In this document: in pieces, positions 7,184 through 15,732 of the stretch
Numbering within the stretch: the stretch's first letter is position 1
How the letters are laid out: every line of letters begins with the position of its first letter
NCBI RefSeq assembly: GCF_038396615.1
Contig: NZ_CP121689.1
Location: 372,001-436,000 of the forward strand
DNA: 64,000 bases
Direction: 5' to 3'
Source: Thermatribacter velox
GTDB lineage: Bacteria; Atribacterota; Atribacteria; Atribacterales; Thermatribacteraceae
Program-made: the position numbers and the translations under genes
Notes under the pieces: model-generated
What the model was told of the DNA's origin: nothing
What the model saw: only the letters and a program-made list of their open reading frames with translations
Database searches by the model: none

Positions 7184-7541
7184 GGGGGCGACTTGGTTTC
7201 GACGGGGCCTTGACGGGTTAGAAAAGGCGAGCCGAGGTCTCCACCGGGGCTCGTAAAAAAGGTGGAACAACAATAAACGCCAACAACGAACTGGCACTTG
7301 CTGCTTAATTGAAAAGCAGCACGCCTCTGGGCTGACCGCCTGCTAAGCTCAGATGGCGTCAAAGAGCGGGCTGGTTCCGGGAAAATTCCCCGACTTCCCG
7401 GGACGAGAAACGAAGGGGATAGCTTGAGGAGCATCCGGCCTCAGGGAGGCCCTCAAGCGAAATTTAAAACTGAGGCTACGCTCGTAGGCTTTTCTGGCCT
7501 GTAGGTCTCGGACGCGGGTTCGATTCCCGCCGCCTCCACCA
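7184..7541 (+). ncRNA. ssrA: Transfer-messenger RNA (tmRNA)
   Basis: A one-piece tmRNA of 358 bases ending in an encoded CCA. The acceptor stem pairs GGGGGCG (7184-7190) with CGCCTCC (7531-7537) and includes the G3-U70 wobble that directs alanine charging. The T-loop GGTTCGATTCCC is at 7518-7529, and the conserved 5' GACTTGGTTTCGACGGG-like segment follows the acceptor strand. The tag reading frame most likely resumes at GCC 7279 and reads ANNELALAA to TAA at 7306-7308; the terminal ALAA is the usual protease signal. It lies directly behind smpB. Together they rescue ribosomes on mRNAs lacking stop codons. The resume codon is inferred from the frame; ends are inferred from stem pairing. Confidence 0.96.
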
Positions 7542-7777
7542 GTTTGTTTTAATGGCGGTGCTGAGTGATCCAACTTGCTTTGTTTTCCGCTTTGCAACCC
7601 CAGAACTGCTTCTTTCTATACTTGAGGTTTTTGCATTAGGAGAACTTCTTCGGAATATTTCATAGAGGGGCTGTACGCAGGTTCTGACGATAGAATGAAT
7701 TATAATATATCAGAGGGAATGATTTTAGACATTCTTTTGGTCTTTTTTTCCTGAGTTGAAGCGGAGGGGGTAAAAGG

Positions 7778-8581
7778 TTGTTTTTGCAAATAATGTTAGT
7801 TGATGATGAGGAGTCTACGCTTGATTACCTCGAAAATTTAATTTGTGAGCTTTCTGATACCTATCAAGTAGTTGCCAAGGCCCCGAGCGGCTTGGATGCT
7901 TTAGCGCTTCTGGAGATTGTTTCACCCGAATTGATTATCAGCGATATTAAAATGCCGGAAATGGACGGACTGACTATGCTGAAACTTGCCCAAGAAAGGG
8001 GTTGGCAAGGAAAGAGCGTGGTTGTAAGCGGTTACGACGATTTCCCTTTGGTGCAGGAGGCCCTGCGAATTGGCGTTTGGGACTACTTGCTTAAACCAGT
8101 AGGAAGTGAAGATCTTGCTAAGCTCTTTGCAAAACTCGAGAGTGTCTTGCTTTTGGAACGTGAAAGACAACAACAAATTGAAGAAGAGATACGCTCTAAA
8201 GTTGTGGAAGAGTTCCTTTTGCCCATTAATCTTGAAACGTTTACTCTTCCAGATTATCTGGGCAGGGCTTTAGCAATTATCCAGGAAAGTTATTGCAACA
8301 AAATTACTCTTCCCGAAATAGCGCGGCAGGTGGGGGTGAGTCCGGCTTACCTTAGTTATAGTTTCCGCAAGTTTATAGGGGAAAGTGTGGTAGACTATAT
8401 TACCAGGTTAAGGATTGAGGCTTCGAAGTGCCTTCTTAGAAAGAGTTCTTTGCAAATCCAGGAGGTAGCAACAACTGTTGGCTACGAAGATGCCAGATAT
8501 TTTGCTCGCGTCTTTCGCAAACTGGTAGGTTGTTCTCCAACCGAGTACCGGGAGAAATGCAAAAAACTCTTAAAAGGTTAG
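7778..8581 (+). CDS. Response regulator with AraC-type DNA-binding domain (YesN-like)
   Basis: A 267-residue regulator. The receiver domain (about 1-120) has the acidic pair in LVDDEES, phosphoacceptor D56 (ELIISDIKMPEMDG) and the lysine in YLLKPVG. The C-terminal ~100 residues form two AraC-type helix-turn-helix motifs (TLPEIARQVGVSPAYLSYSFRKFIG and LQIQEVATTVGYEDARYFARVFRKLVGCSPTEYR). The gene starts with TTG behind GGAGGGGG and overlaps the sensor kinase gene. YesN/YesM pairs commonly control neighbouring carbohydrate ABC importers and glycosidases, and a CUT1 importer plus a GH4 enzyme follow here. A TATAAT at 7701-7706 may be its -10 box. The ~235 bases between tmRNA and this gene hold nothing else I recognise. 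Confidence 0.9.
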   Translation: MFLQIMLVDDEESTLDYLENLICELSDTYQVVAKAPSGLDALALLEIVSPELIISDIKMPEMDGLTMLKLAQERGWQGKSVVVSGYDDFPLVQEALRIGVWDYLLKPVGSEDLAKLFAKLESVLLLERERQQQIEEEIRSKVVEEFLLPINLETFTLPDYLGRALAIIQESYCNKITLPEIARQVGVSPAYLSYSFRKFIGESVVDYITRLRIEASKCLLRKSSLQIQEVATTVGYEDARYFARVFRKLVGCSPTEYREKCKKLLKG

Positions 8582-10284
8582 CAAATCAACTATGCACATT
8601 TTTTCATCGTTTTACAAGCCTTAGAGGGTTAGTTAGATTTTTCAGGCATAAATTTGTCATAGTTCTGAGTCTTCTTTTGATAGCAACAGGAGTGGTTGGG
8701 TCTTTTACTCTGCAGACAATTTCAGGGGTACTGATAAGGGAATCTCGTCAAAAGGTGTTGTGGGAAGCTCGGCTTTATGCTGAACAGTTGCAAAGGACGG
8801 TTGTGCGTATTGCTTCAAGTCTGGATGCTCTGGCGAGCTCGAATCTTGCGGGTGCGGGAGAAGCAAAACTCCTTTTAGAACGGCTTGATGATTTGAGAAA
8901 TAAGAATATTGGCGTTGTTCAAGCTTGGGTTGCTTATCCCAATGGGGCAATTATTGCTTCTTCGAACGCCAAGGTAACAAAGATTAGGAACCGACCCTTT
9001 TGGAAGGATTTTTTGAGTGGTAAGTATCCGGTGGAGTTTTTCCCCGGTTTTTTCCTCTGGGAAACTGGTACCATTGTGAGCGCTCCCTTCAAGGATTCAG
9101 GTAGTGGTTCTGCTCTGGTTACCCTGATCAGTATTGTTTTGAAAGGTAGCAAGCCCCTTAGAGTTGGTGGATTGGATTTGGATGTATCAAAAGCGGTTTC
9201 TGATGATACTGGAAAAAGTGTTAATTGGGTATGGAACAAAGCTCCAGTTAACATTTACTCTTTGGAAGGACTTCTGATAGCTTCTCCTCTTGAAGAGAGC
9301 AGAGGGGCTGTAGTTGGCTTACGCGATGATTCGAAAAGGCCTCTGGTACAATATTTTCTCGAACATCCTCAGGAGGGGCAGGGCACGTTATTTTACGAAG
9401 AAGACGGTGAAAAATGGGTGGGCGCGTTCGTGAAGGACAGTAGTCTGGGGATGGTTATTACAGTGGTTAGGCCCAGTGAATATTTGCTTTTACCCATGCG
9501 CAGGGTGATGACTGTTTTTGTAATGGTTGCTATTCTTTTTATCGCTGTAGCTTCTATATTGACTGCTTTTGGATATTCTAAAGAAATAGAGATCCGGGAA
9601 CTGAAGTATCGTAACAAAAAAGCTGAACTTCGTGCTTTGCAGGCCTATATAAATCCTCACTTTTTGTTTAATGCCTTGAGCAGAATATGTTCACTTGCAA
9701 ATCCCAGAGACTACCATCTTATTCCCAGAGCTATAAAAGCCATTGCGGAAATATTCCGCTATGTTACCAAGAATGCAGGAAGTTTGGTAACTTTGCGTGA
9801 AGAACTGGAGTGTGTAAGAAATTACGTTGCCATTCAAAAACTTCGCTTTGGAGACAAGTTCACCTATCACGAAGTAGTCCCCAAAGAACTACTTGATGCA
9901 ACTGTTTTGAAGTTTAGCGTTCAGCCACTAATAGAAAATTGTTTCGTACACGCTGTAGAGGAAACTTTGGAGCCGGTAGAAATAAGGCTTGTGGTGGAGC
10001 GTGATGGTAATTATCTCAAGATAAAGGTTGAAGACAATGGGCCTGGTTTTGAACCTGAAAAACTGGAAGAGTTACAGAAAATGTTGCGCAATGCAACAGA
10101 GAACTCCAGAAAAGCTTCTCCGGAATGGACTTCGAAAATCGGCATTCTTAACACCCATTACCGCCTCTACCTAATGTACGGTGGTTTCTCAGGAATTACC
10201 CTGAAGCAGGAAGATGGATTTACCGTTGTTGTTGCCACCTTGCCCTTTGTGCCCGCTTCTGAAAAAACTTCCCGGCCTTCCTGA
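8557..10284 (+). CDS. Sensor histidine kinase, YesM-like
   Basis: About 575 residues. A membrane helix near residues 25-48 (FVIVLSLLLIATGVVGSF) and another near 320-345 (VMTVFVMVAILFIAVASILTAF) enclose an extracytoplasmic sensor of Cache type. The cytoplasmic part holds the HisKA-7TM/LytS-type phosphoacceptor motif YINPHFLFNAL (His at codon 9658). A GHKL ATPase follows with VQPLIENCFVHA (N box) and VEDNGPGF (G1 box). It would phosphorylate the adjacent AraC-type regulator in response to an extracellular ligand. Start is uncertain: ATG 8557 has a purine run too close upstream (8549-8555), and TTG 8530 lacks a clear site. Either way the gene overlaps the regulator, so coupling is likely. Confidence 0.9.
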   Translation: MQKTLKRLANQLCTFFHRFTSLRGLVRFFRHKFVIVLSLLLIATGVVGSFTLQTISGVLIRESRQKVLWEARLYAEQLQRTVVRIASSLDALASSNLAGAGEAKLLLERLDDLRNKNIGVVQAWVAYPNGAIIASSNAKVTKIRNRPFWKDFLSGKYPVEFFPGFFLWETGTIVSAPFKDSGSGSALVTLISIVLKGSKPLRVGGLDLDVSKAVSDDTGKSVNWVWNKAPVNIYSLEGLLIASPLEESRGAVVGLRDDSKRPLVQYFLEHPQEGQGTLFYEEDGEKWVGAFVKDSSLGMVITVVRPSEYLLLPMRRVMTVFVMVAILFIAVASILTAFGYSKEIEIRELKYRNKKAELRALQAYINPHFLFNALSRICSLANPRDYHLIPRAIKAIAEIFRYVTKNAGSLVTLREELECVRNYVAIQKLRFGDKFTYHEVVPKELLDATVLKFSVQPLIENCFVHAVEETLEPVEIRLVVERDGNYLKIKVEDNGPGFEPEKLEELQKMLRNATENSRKASPEWTSKIGILNTHYRLYLMYGGFSGITLKQEDGFTVVVATLPFVPASEKTSRPS

Positions 10285-10400
10285 ATCTAAAAATAATCCA
10301 CACTTTGAAAAAATCTGTGTCTTTACATAACTCCTCTTAACCCTTACAAAGAGAAAGGAATTTGCTTTTCGCATTCTCTAAGAAAAGGAGGGTAATATTT

Positions 10401-11687
10401 ATGTTTGTCAAACGCTTGAACGTTGTTTTCTGTATTGTATTGTTGGTGTCGTTAAGCTTTTTGTTGGCAACAGCAGGAGCTCAAGAAAGAGTCAAGATCA
10501 AATATGCTTTTTGGGGTAATCCTATGTCGATAGGAATTGAAGAAGAAATTATAAAGCAGTTTCAAAAAACATACCCAAACATTGAAATCGAACCTATAGC
10601 TGCGCCTCATGCTGAATACCACACCAAACTTTTGACCATGATTGCCGGTGGCCTTGCTCCAGATGTAATGAGAATTAATTCCTATTATTTTGCAGATTTT
10701 ATGGATGCTAATGCGTTGATGAATCTCGATCCGCTTATTGAAAGGGACAACATAGATCTCAGTCTCTATTACGAAATGGGGTTGCCGGAGAGCATGTACG
10801 AGGGCAAAATGTATGGTTTGCCCTGGGGCACGGCTCCACTCTATCTTGCCTACAACATCAAAATGTTCAAAGACACTGGTATAGACGTTCCTAGGGTTGG
10901 CTGGACCTGGGAGGATTTTGTGGAAACCGCTCGATCCATAGCCGGAGGTAGTGGTATTGAGCGCAAGTATGGATACGGTGCACCTTTCACGAACATAGCT
11001 TATTTTTTACCTTTTATATGGGCTGCTGGAGGAGATATTTTTGATCAAACTAAGAGCAAGTTTACGCTTGATCAACCACAGGCTGTTAAGAGATTAGATG
11101 AAATAGCGTCTTTAATTCGTGAAGGTGTTTTTGCTAATCCGCTCGAATTACCTACTGAAGAAGCGGTTACTCGCTTATTTGCTCAAAATCTGATAGCTAT
11201 ACGCAGGGCTTCTGCTGCAGAGATCTTGGGTATGCAGAATATCGAGGGATTAGATTTTGAGGTTATTCATTGTCCCACTGGCGAAGACATTCCCAACACC
11301 ACCGTTGTTAAATCCAACACCGTGGGTATTAGCGTCAGTACCAAGCACCCTGAGGAGGCCTGGGAATTTCTTAAGTTTTTGAGGGCACCTGGTGGCCCTG
11401 GTGATCGCCTCTATGCAAAAGCCAAAAGAATACCACCCACTTCTAAGATACCTGAATTGTGGGATCTCTATCTTGATCCTACCAAACCCCCCAGGAAAAT
11501 CAAGGAAATAACCCAGCTTATATCTTCTACTTACGGGCGAACATTGCCCTTGCGCAAAGGTTGGCTCGAAATTGAAGGAGTTCTAATACCGGCTTTACAA
11601 AAAACTTGGAGTGCTGGTATAGAAGCCAAAACAGCAATTACAGAAGTTAAAGCTGAGATTGAGGAGATAATGAAAAGCAAAAACTGA
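10401..11687 (+). CDS. ABC sugar transporter substrate-binding protein (family 1)
   Basis: A 428-residue extracellular solute-binding protein of the CUT1 (maltose/oligosaccharide) class. The signal peptide has a basic start (MFVKRL), a hydrophobic core and an AGAQ-type cleavage region near residue 26. The mature part starts with IKYAFWGNPMSIGIEEEIIKQFQ and contains the family segments AGGLAPDVMRINSYYFADFM, MYGLPWGTAPLYLAYN and KHPEEAWEFLKFL. It delivers sugar to the two permeases encoded downstream. The ATG at 10401 is chosen because AAGGAGGG precedes it; an earlier in-frame TTG has no such site. A strong hairpin (11714-11742) separates it from the permease genes. The downstream GH4 enzyme suggests a glycoside or uronide substrate, but this is inference. 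Confidence 0.9.
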   Translation: MFVKRLNVVFCIVLLVSLSFLLATAGAQERVKIKYAFWGNPMSIGIEEEIIKQFQKTYPNIEIEPIAAPHAEYHTKLLTMIAGGLAPDVMRINSYYFADFMDANALMNLDPLIERDNIDLSLYYEMGLPESMYEGKMYGLPWGTAPLYLAYNIKMFKDTGIDVPRVGWTWEDFVETARSIAGGSGIERKYGYGAPFTNIAYFLPFIWAAGGDIFDQTKSKFTLDQPQAVKRLDEIASLIREGVFANPLELPTEEAVTRLFAQNLIAIRRASAAEILGMQNIEGLDFEVIHCPTGEDIPNTTVVKSNTVGISVSTKHPEEAWEFLKFLRAPGGPGDRLYAKAKRIPPTSKIPELWDLYLDPTKPPRKIKEITQLISSTYGRTLPLRKGWLEIEGVLIPALQKTWSAGIEAKTAITEVKAEIEEIMKSKN

Positions 11688-11713
11688 CAAAAAGTTTGGT
11701 GTAGTCTGTATAT

Positions 11714-11742
11714 CCCCTGGGGCAAGCCCGTTGCTCCAGGGG
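11714..11742 (+). promoter_or_regulatory. Intercistronic hairpin between binding protein and permease
   Basis: A 12-bp stem (CCCCTGGGGCAA at 11714-11725, TTGCTCCAGGGG at 11731-11742, one G-U pair) with a 5-base loop GCCCG. No T tract follows, so it is not a full terminator. It may protect the upstream mRNA end or attenuate transcription, so the binding protein is made in excess. Confidence 0.75.
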
Positions 11743-11757
11743 CTGGGGGTGATTTAG

Positions 11758-12633
11758 TTGTCCAAATGGGAGAAGAAAGACATTTTAGCAGCTTGTTTGT
11801 TCCTTTTACCAAGTATGGCGGTCATAAGCGTTTTTGTTGCCTATCCTATTGTTAGTTCTTTTATTTTGAGTTTCCAAGATTGGAATTTGGTTGGAACAAA
11901 AGAGTGGACGGGTTTTACAAATTATCAGAGACTCTCGAAAGATTCTATTTTCAAAGATGCATTGCGAAATACTGCTTATTTTTCCTTTGGAAGCATCCCG
12001 GGTAAGATTTTGCTTGCTTTGTTTTTGGCCTTGCTCCTTAATAAAAGAGTATTTGGCTTAAAGGCTTTTAGAACGATTTATTTTTTGCCTGTAGTGTGTT
12101 CTTCAGTGGCTGCTGCCTTAATGTGGCAGTGGCTTTATGATACCAACTTTGGTTTCTTGAACTTCCTCCTTCGTAAAATAGGGCTTGGTCCAGTGCCCTG
12201 GATTACTTCTGATAAATGGGCGATGCCATCGGTTATTGCGGTATCAGTGTGGAAAGATGTTGGTTACAATATGGTCATCTTTCTTGCTTCTTTACAAGAT
12301 GTTCCCGCAGAGATATATGAAGCAGCCAAAATCGACGGAGCCGGTAGGTGGACAATGTTCCGTTATATCACTTTACCTTTAATTTCACCTGCTACTTTAT
12401 TCGTTACCATTATGTCGGTTATATCTTCTTTTCGCGTTTTTGATGTTACTACCGTTCTAACCGGGGGAGGTCCAGGAACTGCTACTATCAGCTTGGTCCA
12501 ATACATATATAAATGCGCTTTCCAATTTTTCCGAATGGGTTATGCCTCAGCAGTTGCCTATGTGCTTTTCCTGATAGTTCTTGGGTTTACTATTTTGCAA
12601 ATGCGTTTTGCCAGACGATGGGTTCACTATTGA
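11758..12633 (+). CDS. ABC sugar transporter permease (MalF-like)
   Basis: A 291-residue inner-membrane subunit with about six helices. The binding-protein-dependent transport signature (EAA loop) reads YEAAKIDGAGRWTMFRYITLPLISPA, the site that contacts the ATPase. It pairs with the following MalG-like permease to form the channel of a CUT1 importer. The TTG start at 11758 follows GGGGGTGA. No ATP-binding gene accompanies the operon, so a shared MsmX/MsiK-type ATPase elsewhere is expected. Confidence 0.92.
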   Translation: MSKWEKKDILAACLFLLPSMAVISVFVAYPIVSSFILSFQDWNLVGTKEWTGFTNYQRLSKDSIFKDALRNTAYFSFGSIPGKILLALFLALLLNKRVFGLKAFRTIYFLPVVCSSVAAALMWQWLYDTNFGFLNFLLRKIGLGPVPWITSDKWAMPSVIAVSVWKDVGYNMVIFLASLQDVPAEIYEAAKIDGAGRWTMFRYITLPLISPATLFVTIMSVISSFRVFDVTTVLTGGGPGTATISLVQYIYKCAFQFFRMGYASAVAYVLFLIVLGFTILQMRFARRWVHY

Positions 12634-12669
12634 GCGCGAACTCAATTTGCGATAGAAGGAGCTGATGAT

Positions 12670-13518
12670 ATGGCTTTAAAAAAACTCGAAGGAGAAACCA
12701 TGGGTTGGCAGATACTGGTACATGTTATTTTAATCGTTGGAGCAATCTTGATGTTTGGTCCCTTTTTACCCGTGATTTCTGCTTCGTTAAAATCCTATTC
12801 AGAGTTAATGTTGCGTCCCTTTGCCATTATTCCTAAAAAATTTTTGTGGGGCAATTACCTCAAAGTTTTTCAAGAGGTGCCTTTTCTGCTTTATATATGG
12901 AATACAGTAAAAGTTTCTTTTCTGTGCACAGTTGGGGTTTTAGCAAGTTCTTCCATGGCAGCTTATGCTTTTGCAAGACTACGCTTTCCTGGAAGAAACC
13001 TGCTTTTTCTAATATATCTTGCGACAATGATGGTTCCCGGTCAGGTTACTCTGGTTCCGGTTTTTATTCTGATGCGCAACTTTGGTCTTATTGATACTCA
13101 CGCTTCTTTGATACTCCCCATGTGGGGCCTGACGGCTGCCTATGGCACGTTTCTCTTGCGGCAATTTTTCTTAACCATTCCCCGAGACCTTGAAGAAGCT
13201 GCTATTCTTGATGGTTGTGGATATTTTGGAAGGTTTACCAGGATAATTTTACCTCTTTCCAAGCCAGCATTGGCTACGCTTGGTATTTTCACTCTCCTTT
13301 CTATGTGGAACAACTATCTTTACCCACTGGTTTTTCTTAATAGTCCTGAGAAAAGAACTCTGACTCTTGGTTTGGCAATGTTTCGTGGTGATGTGGACGT
13401 TCAGTGGAATTTGCTGATGGCAGGCACTATTTTGTCTATATGTCCGATGGTAATAGCTTTTCTTGCGGCCCAACGTTATTTTGTGGAGGGTATTACCCTT
13501 ACTGGCTTGAAAGGGTAG
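12670..13518 (+). CDS. ABC sugar transporter permease (MalG-like)
   Basis: A 282-residue CUT1 permease with about six membrane helices. The EAA loop reads LEEAAILDGCGYFGRFTRIILPLSKPA, and the MalG-like C-terminus ends QRYFVEGITLTGLKG, which matches the family (VxGLTxGAVKG type). It forms a heterodimer with the preceding permease. An AGAAGGAGCTGATG-like ribosome site precedes the ATG. The GH4 glycosidase follows 66 bases later, probably in the same transcript. Confidence 0.93.
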   Translation: MALKKLEGETMGWQILVHVILIVGAILMFGPFLPVISASLKSYSELMLRPFAIIPKKFLWGNYLKVFQEVPFLLYIWNTVKVSFLCTVGVLASSSMAAYAFARLRFPGRNLLFLIYLATMMVPGQVTLVPVFILMRNFGLIDTHASLILPMWGLTAAYGTFLLRQFFLTIPRDLEEAAILDGCGYFGRFTRIILPLSKPALATLGIFTLLSMWNNYLYPLVFLNSPEKRTLTLGLAMFRGDVDVQWNLLMAGTILSICPMVIAFLAAQRYFVEGITLTGLKG

Positions 13519-13584
13519 ATGTAAAGAATAGTGAGTTGAATTTGGATAAATTTCACTTTATACACCAAAAGGAGGTACCCCACG

Positions 13585-14970
13585 ATGAAAATCTCCATAG
13601 TAGGAGCAGGAAGTGTGCGTTTTGCTTTACAGCTGATAGGTGATATAGCAAAGACTGAAAACCTCTCTGGAGCTTTTATCTCCCTGATGGACATAAATCA
13701 AGAAAAACTGCATACCGTTCATTTCCTGGCTCAGAAGTACGCAGAGGAGCTTGGCGCTCAGCTTTCCTTTGAAAAAACCACCAGTCTTGAACAGACTCTG
13801 GAGGGAGCAGATTTTGTAATCAACACTGCTGCTCCTCTTTATCCTGAACGTTACGAAAAGGTCACCGAAACTGGAGAAAAGCACGGTTATTACCGGGGTA
13901 TTGACAGCCAGGAGTTCAACATGGTTTCCACCTATTCCTATGTCATCTGTTCTTATCCGGATCTTAAGCTGTCCCTGGAGATTGCCAGAATCATGGAAAA
14001 ACTCTGTCCTGAAGCCTGGTTGTTGCAAACTGCCAACCCAGTTTTTGAGGTTACCCAATTACTCACTCAGACTACCAGAGCAAAGGTTATTGGTTTCTGC
14101 CATGGTTTTTCAGGGGTGTTTGAGGTTTTCCGTGCCCTGGGTCTTGAGTCTCAGGAAGTGGATTGGCAGGTTGCAGGCGTTAATCATGGCATTTGGATGA
14201 ATCGCTTCCTGTACCGGGGAAAGGATGCCTACCCCCTGCTTGAAGAGTGGATAGAGAAGAATGCTTCTTCCTGGAAACCTCGCACTCCCTGGGATGTCCA
14301 GTTGAGCCCGGCCGTGATTGATATGTACCGTTTCTATGGTATGTTGCCCATTGGGGATACCTGCCGCAATGGAAGCTGGAAGTACAACTACAACCTGGAG
14401 ACCAAGAGAAGATGGTATGGAGAGTTTGGGGGAATTGATAATGAAGTGGAACGCCCTCGCTATCACCAGCAGTTGAGAGAAAGCAAGCGCAAACTCCTGG
14501 ACCTTGCCCAGGAGATTCAAAAACATCCCCACTCCAAACTCACTGAGATATATCCGGAGCTCTTCAGCAAAGAGAAGATGAGTGGCGAACAGCACATTCC
14601 CTTCATAAACGCTCTTTCAGGTGGACCAGAAGCTCGTTTGATTCTCAACTTGCAAAACCAGGGTGTTATTTCTGGTCTACCTGATGATGTGGTGGTAGAG
14701 ATTCCTGTGGTGGTGAGAAAAGATGGTCTGTATCCAGAGAAATTGGAGCCCGATTTGACCTGGAGAATCAAAGAGATGTATCTCATGCCCAGGATTCTGC
14801 GCATGCGCTGGGCACTGGAAGCTTTCCTGAGCCAAGACAAGAGAGTGCTTGAAGAATTTCTGGTTAGAGACCCCCGTACCAAGTCCTTTGAACAGATTCA
14901 GGCAGTACTTGAAGAGATTATGAGCTTACCCATCAATGAGGAATTAGCCAGGTACTTTGGTTATCGATGA
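13585..14970 (+). CDS. GH4-family glycosidase, alpha-glucuronidase/galacturonidase type
   Basis: A 461-residue glycoside hydrolase family 4 enzyme, which needs NAD+ and Mn2+ and works by oxidation-elimination at C3. The N-terminal Rossmann fold starts MKISIVGAGSVRFALQLIGDI. QTANPVFEV lies before the metal-binding C172 in GFCHGFSG, and H201 in VNHGIWMNRF is the second ligand. Within GH4 the CHGx version of the cysteine motif is associated with alpha-glucuronidases (and related uronidases) rather than 6-phospho-glucosidases (CN[VI]P) or alpha-glucosidases/galactosidases. It closes an operon with a CUT1 importer, so the imported sugar may be a uronic-acid-containing oligosaccharide. An AAAGGAGGT site precedes ATG 13585. 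The substrate is inferred from motif only. Confidence 0.85.
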   Translation: MKISIVGAGSVRFALQLIGDIAKTENLSGAFISLMDINQEKLHTVHFLAQKYAEELGAQLSFEKTTSLEQTLEGADFVINTAAPLYPERYEKVTETGEKHGYYRGIDSQEFNMVSTYSYVICSYPDLKLSLEIARIMEKLCPEAWLLQTANPVFEVTQLLTQTTRAKVIGFCHGFSGVFEVFRALGLESQEVDWQVAGVNHGIWMNRFLYRGKDAYPLLEEWIEKNASSWKPRTPWDVQLSPAVIDMYRFYGMLPIGDTCRNGSWKYNYNLETKRRWYGEFGGIDNEVERPRYHQQLRESKRKLLDLAQEIQKHPHSKLTEIYPELFSKEKMSGEQHIPFINALSGGPEARLILNLQNQGVISGLPDDVVVEIPVVVRKDGLYPEKLEPDLTWRIKEMYLMPRILRMRWALEAFLSQDKRVLEEFLVRDPRTKSFEQIQAVLEEIMSLPINEELARYFGYR

Positions 14971-15104
14971 GGGTGGAGTTGAATTTAGTTTTGCTAAAAG
15001 TTTGAGAATATGTTAAGCGAAACGGATAGTGTTTTTGGTGAAAGAATACTGGAATAAATCATTTCGCTTAGGAGAAGGCTTAATAGGAGTGTATTTGTCT
15101 GGAT

Positions 15105-15156
15105 TCCCTGCCAAAGGCTACAGTTTTAAAAAGCTTTGGCAGGGAAAAAGGCTTTT
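15105..15156 (+). terminator. Probable terminator after the GH4 operon
   Basis: A 12-bp inverted repeat (TCCCTGCCAAAG at 15105-15116, CTTTGGCAGGGA at 15134-15145) is followed by AAAAGGC and a short T run at 15152-15156. The loop is long (17 bases) and the T tract short, so efficiency is uncertain. It separates the sugar operon from the V-ATPase promoter. Confidence 0.6.
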
Positions 15157-15354
15157 TATGAGTTGTGATTAACAATTGTTCATCTGGTAACTTCCTAGAT
15201 TTTTAAAAACTCCCTTTTATCAGCACAAAACCTCCATGTTTTTTCTACTTGCATTGACCAACTTGCTTGGGAAAGCAGTGGTATTTCGGTTGCCTTTTTA
15301 CAGCTTTGATTAGTGTTCTTCTCGTACAACTTCTTAAAATTGTAACCACAAATA

Positions 15355-15383
15355 TTGAAAAGTGATGCCAGAAGTAGTATCAT
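15355..15383 (+). promoter_or_regulatory. Probable promoter of the V-ATPase operon
   Basis: TTGAAA at 15355-15360 and TATCAT at 15378-15383 are 17 bases apart, each one mismatch from consensus. Transcription would start near 15390, about 25 bases before the first gene. The rest of the 444-base gap (14971-15414) holds only the terminator above; short reading frames on the minus strand here look like shadows of the coiled-coil gene. Confidence 0.6.
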
Positions 15384-15414
15384 ACAAGTTTGATTTACCA
15401 AGGGGGTTAACCTG

Positions 15415-15732
15415 GTGGATAAAAAAGAAATTCTGGAAAGATTGATTGCTATTGAGAAGGAACGCAGGGAAATTATTGAGAGTATTGAAGAGAAGAGAAA
15501 GCAACTTTTTGATAAAGCTCGGGAGATTGCTGAAATGAAGAAAAAGGGGCAGCAGGAATATCTGCGCAGGGAAGAGAAAAGAATGACCCAGGAAGCCAAA
15601 GCAACAGTGGAAGAGCTTCGCAAAAAAAGTGAGGAACGGGTGAAAGAATTTAAGCAGCTTATGGAGGAGCGTTATCAAGCGAGCAAAACCCTGCTGGTTG
15701 AAAAAGCTTTGCGCCTGCTTTTGGGGGAATGA
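15415..15732 (+). CDS. V/A-type ATPase subunit H (peripheral-stalk coiled coil)
   Basis: A 105-residue, highly charged, almost wholly helical protein (ERLIAIEKERREIIESIEEKRKQLFDKAREIAEMKKKGQQEYL...) with heptad periodicity. This matches the small NtpF/AhaH-type stalk subunit that pairs with subunit E. The assignment rests on coiled-coil character and on being the first gene of a complete V-ATPase operon; sequence conservation in this subunit is low. The start is GTG behind AAGGGGG. Its stop overlaps the start of subunit C by four bases. Confidence 0.8.
   Translation: MDKKEILERLIAIEKERREIIESIEEKRKQLFDKAREIAEMKKKGQQEYLRREEKRMTQEAKATVEELRKKSEERVKEFKQLMEERYQASKTLLVEKALRLLLGE

Noticed and set aside
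7349-7597. Minus-strand open frame of 82 codons
   Set aside because: It lies antisense to the tmRNA gene and part of its spacer; the tmRNA structure explains the sequence.
7705-7714. Partial copy (10 of 13 bases) of the GntR operator before the YesN-like gene
   Set aside because: Only the left half matches and it overlaps a TATAAT box, so it may be chance in AT-rich DNA.
15195-15678. Two overlapping minus-strand open frames
   Set aside because: They are mirror frames of the coiled-coil ATPase subunit, whose repeated charged codons leave the other strand open.
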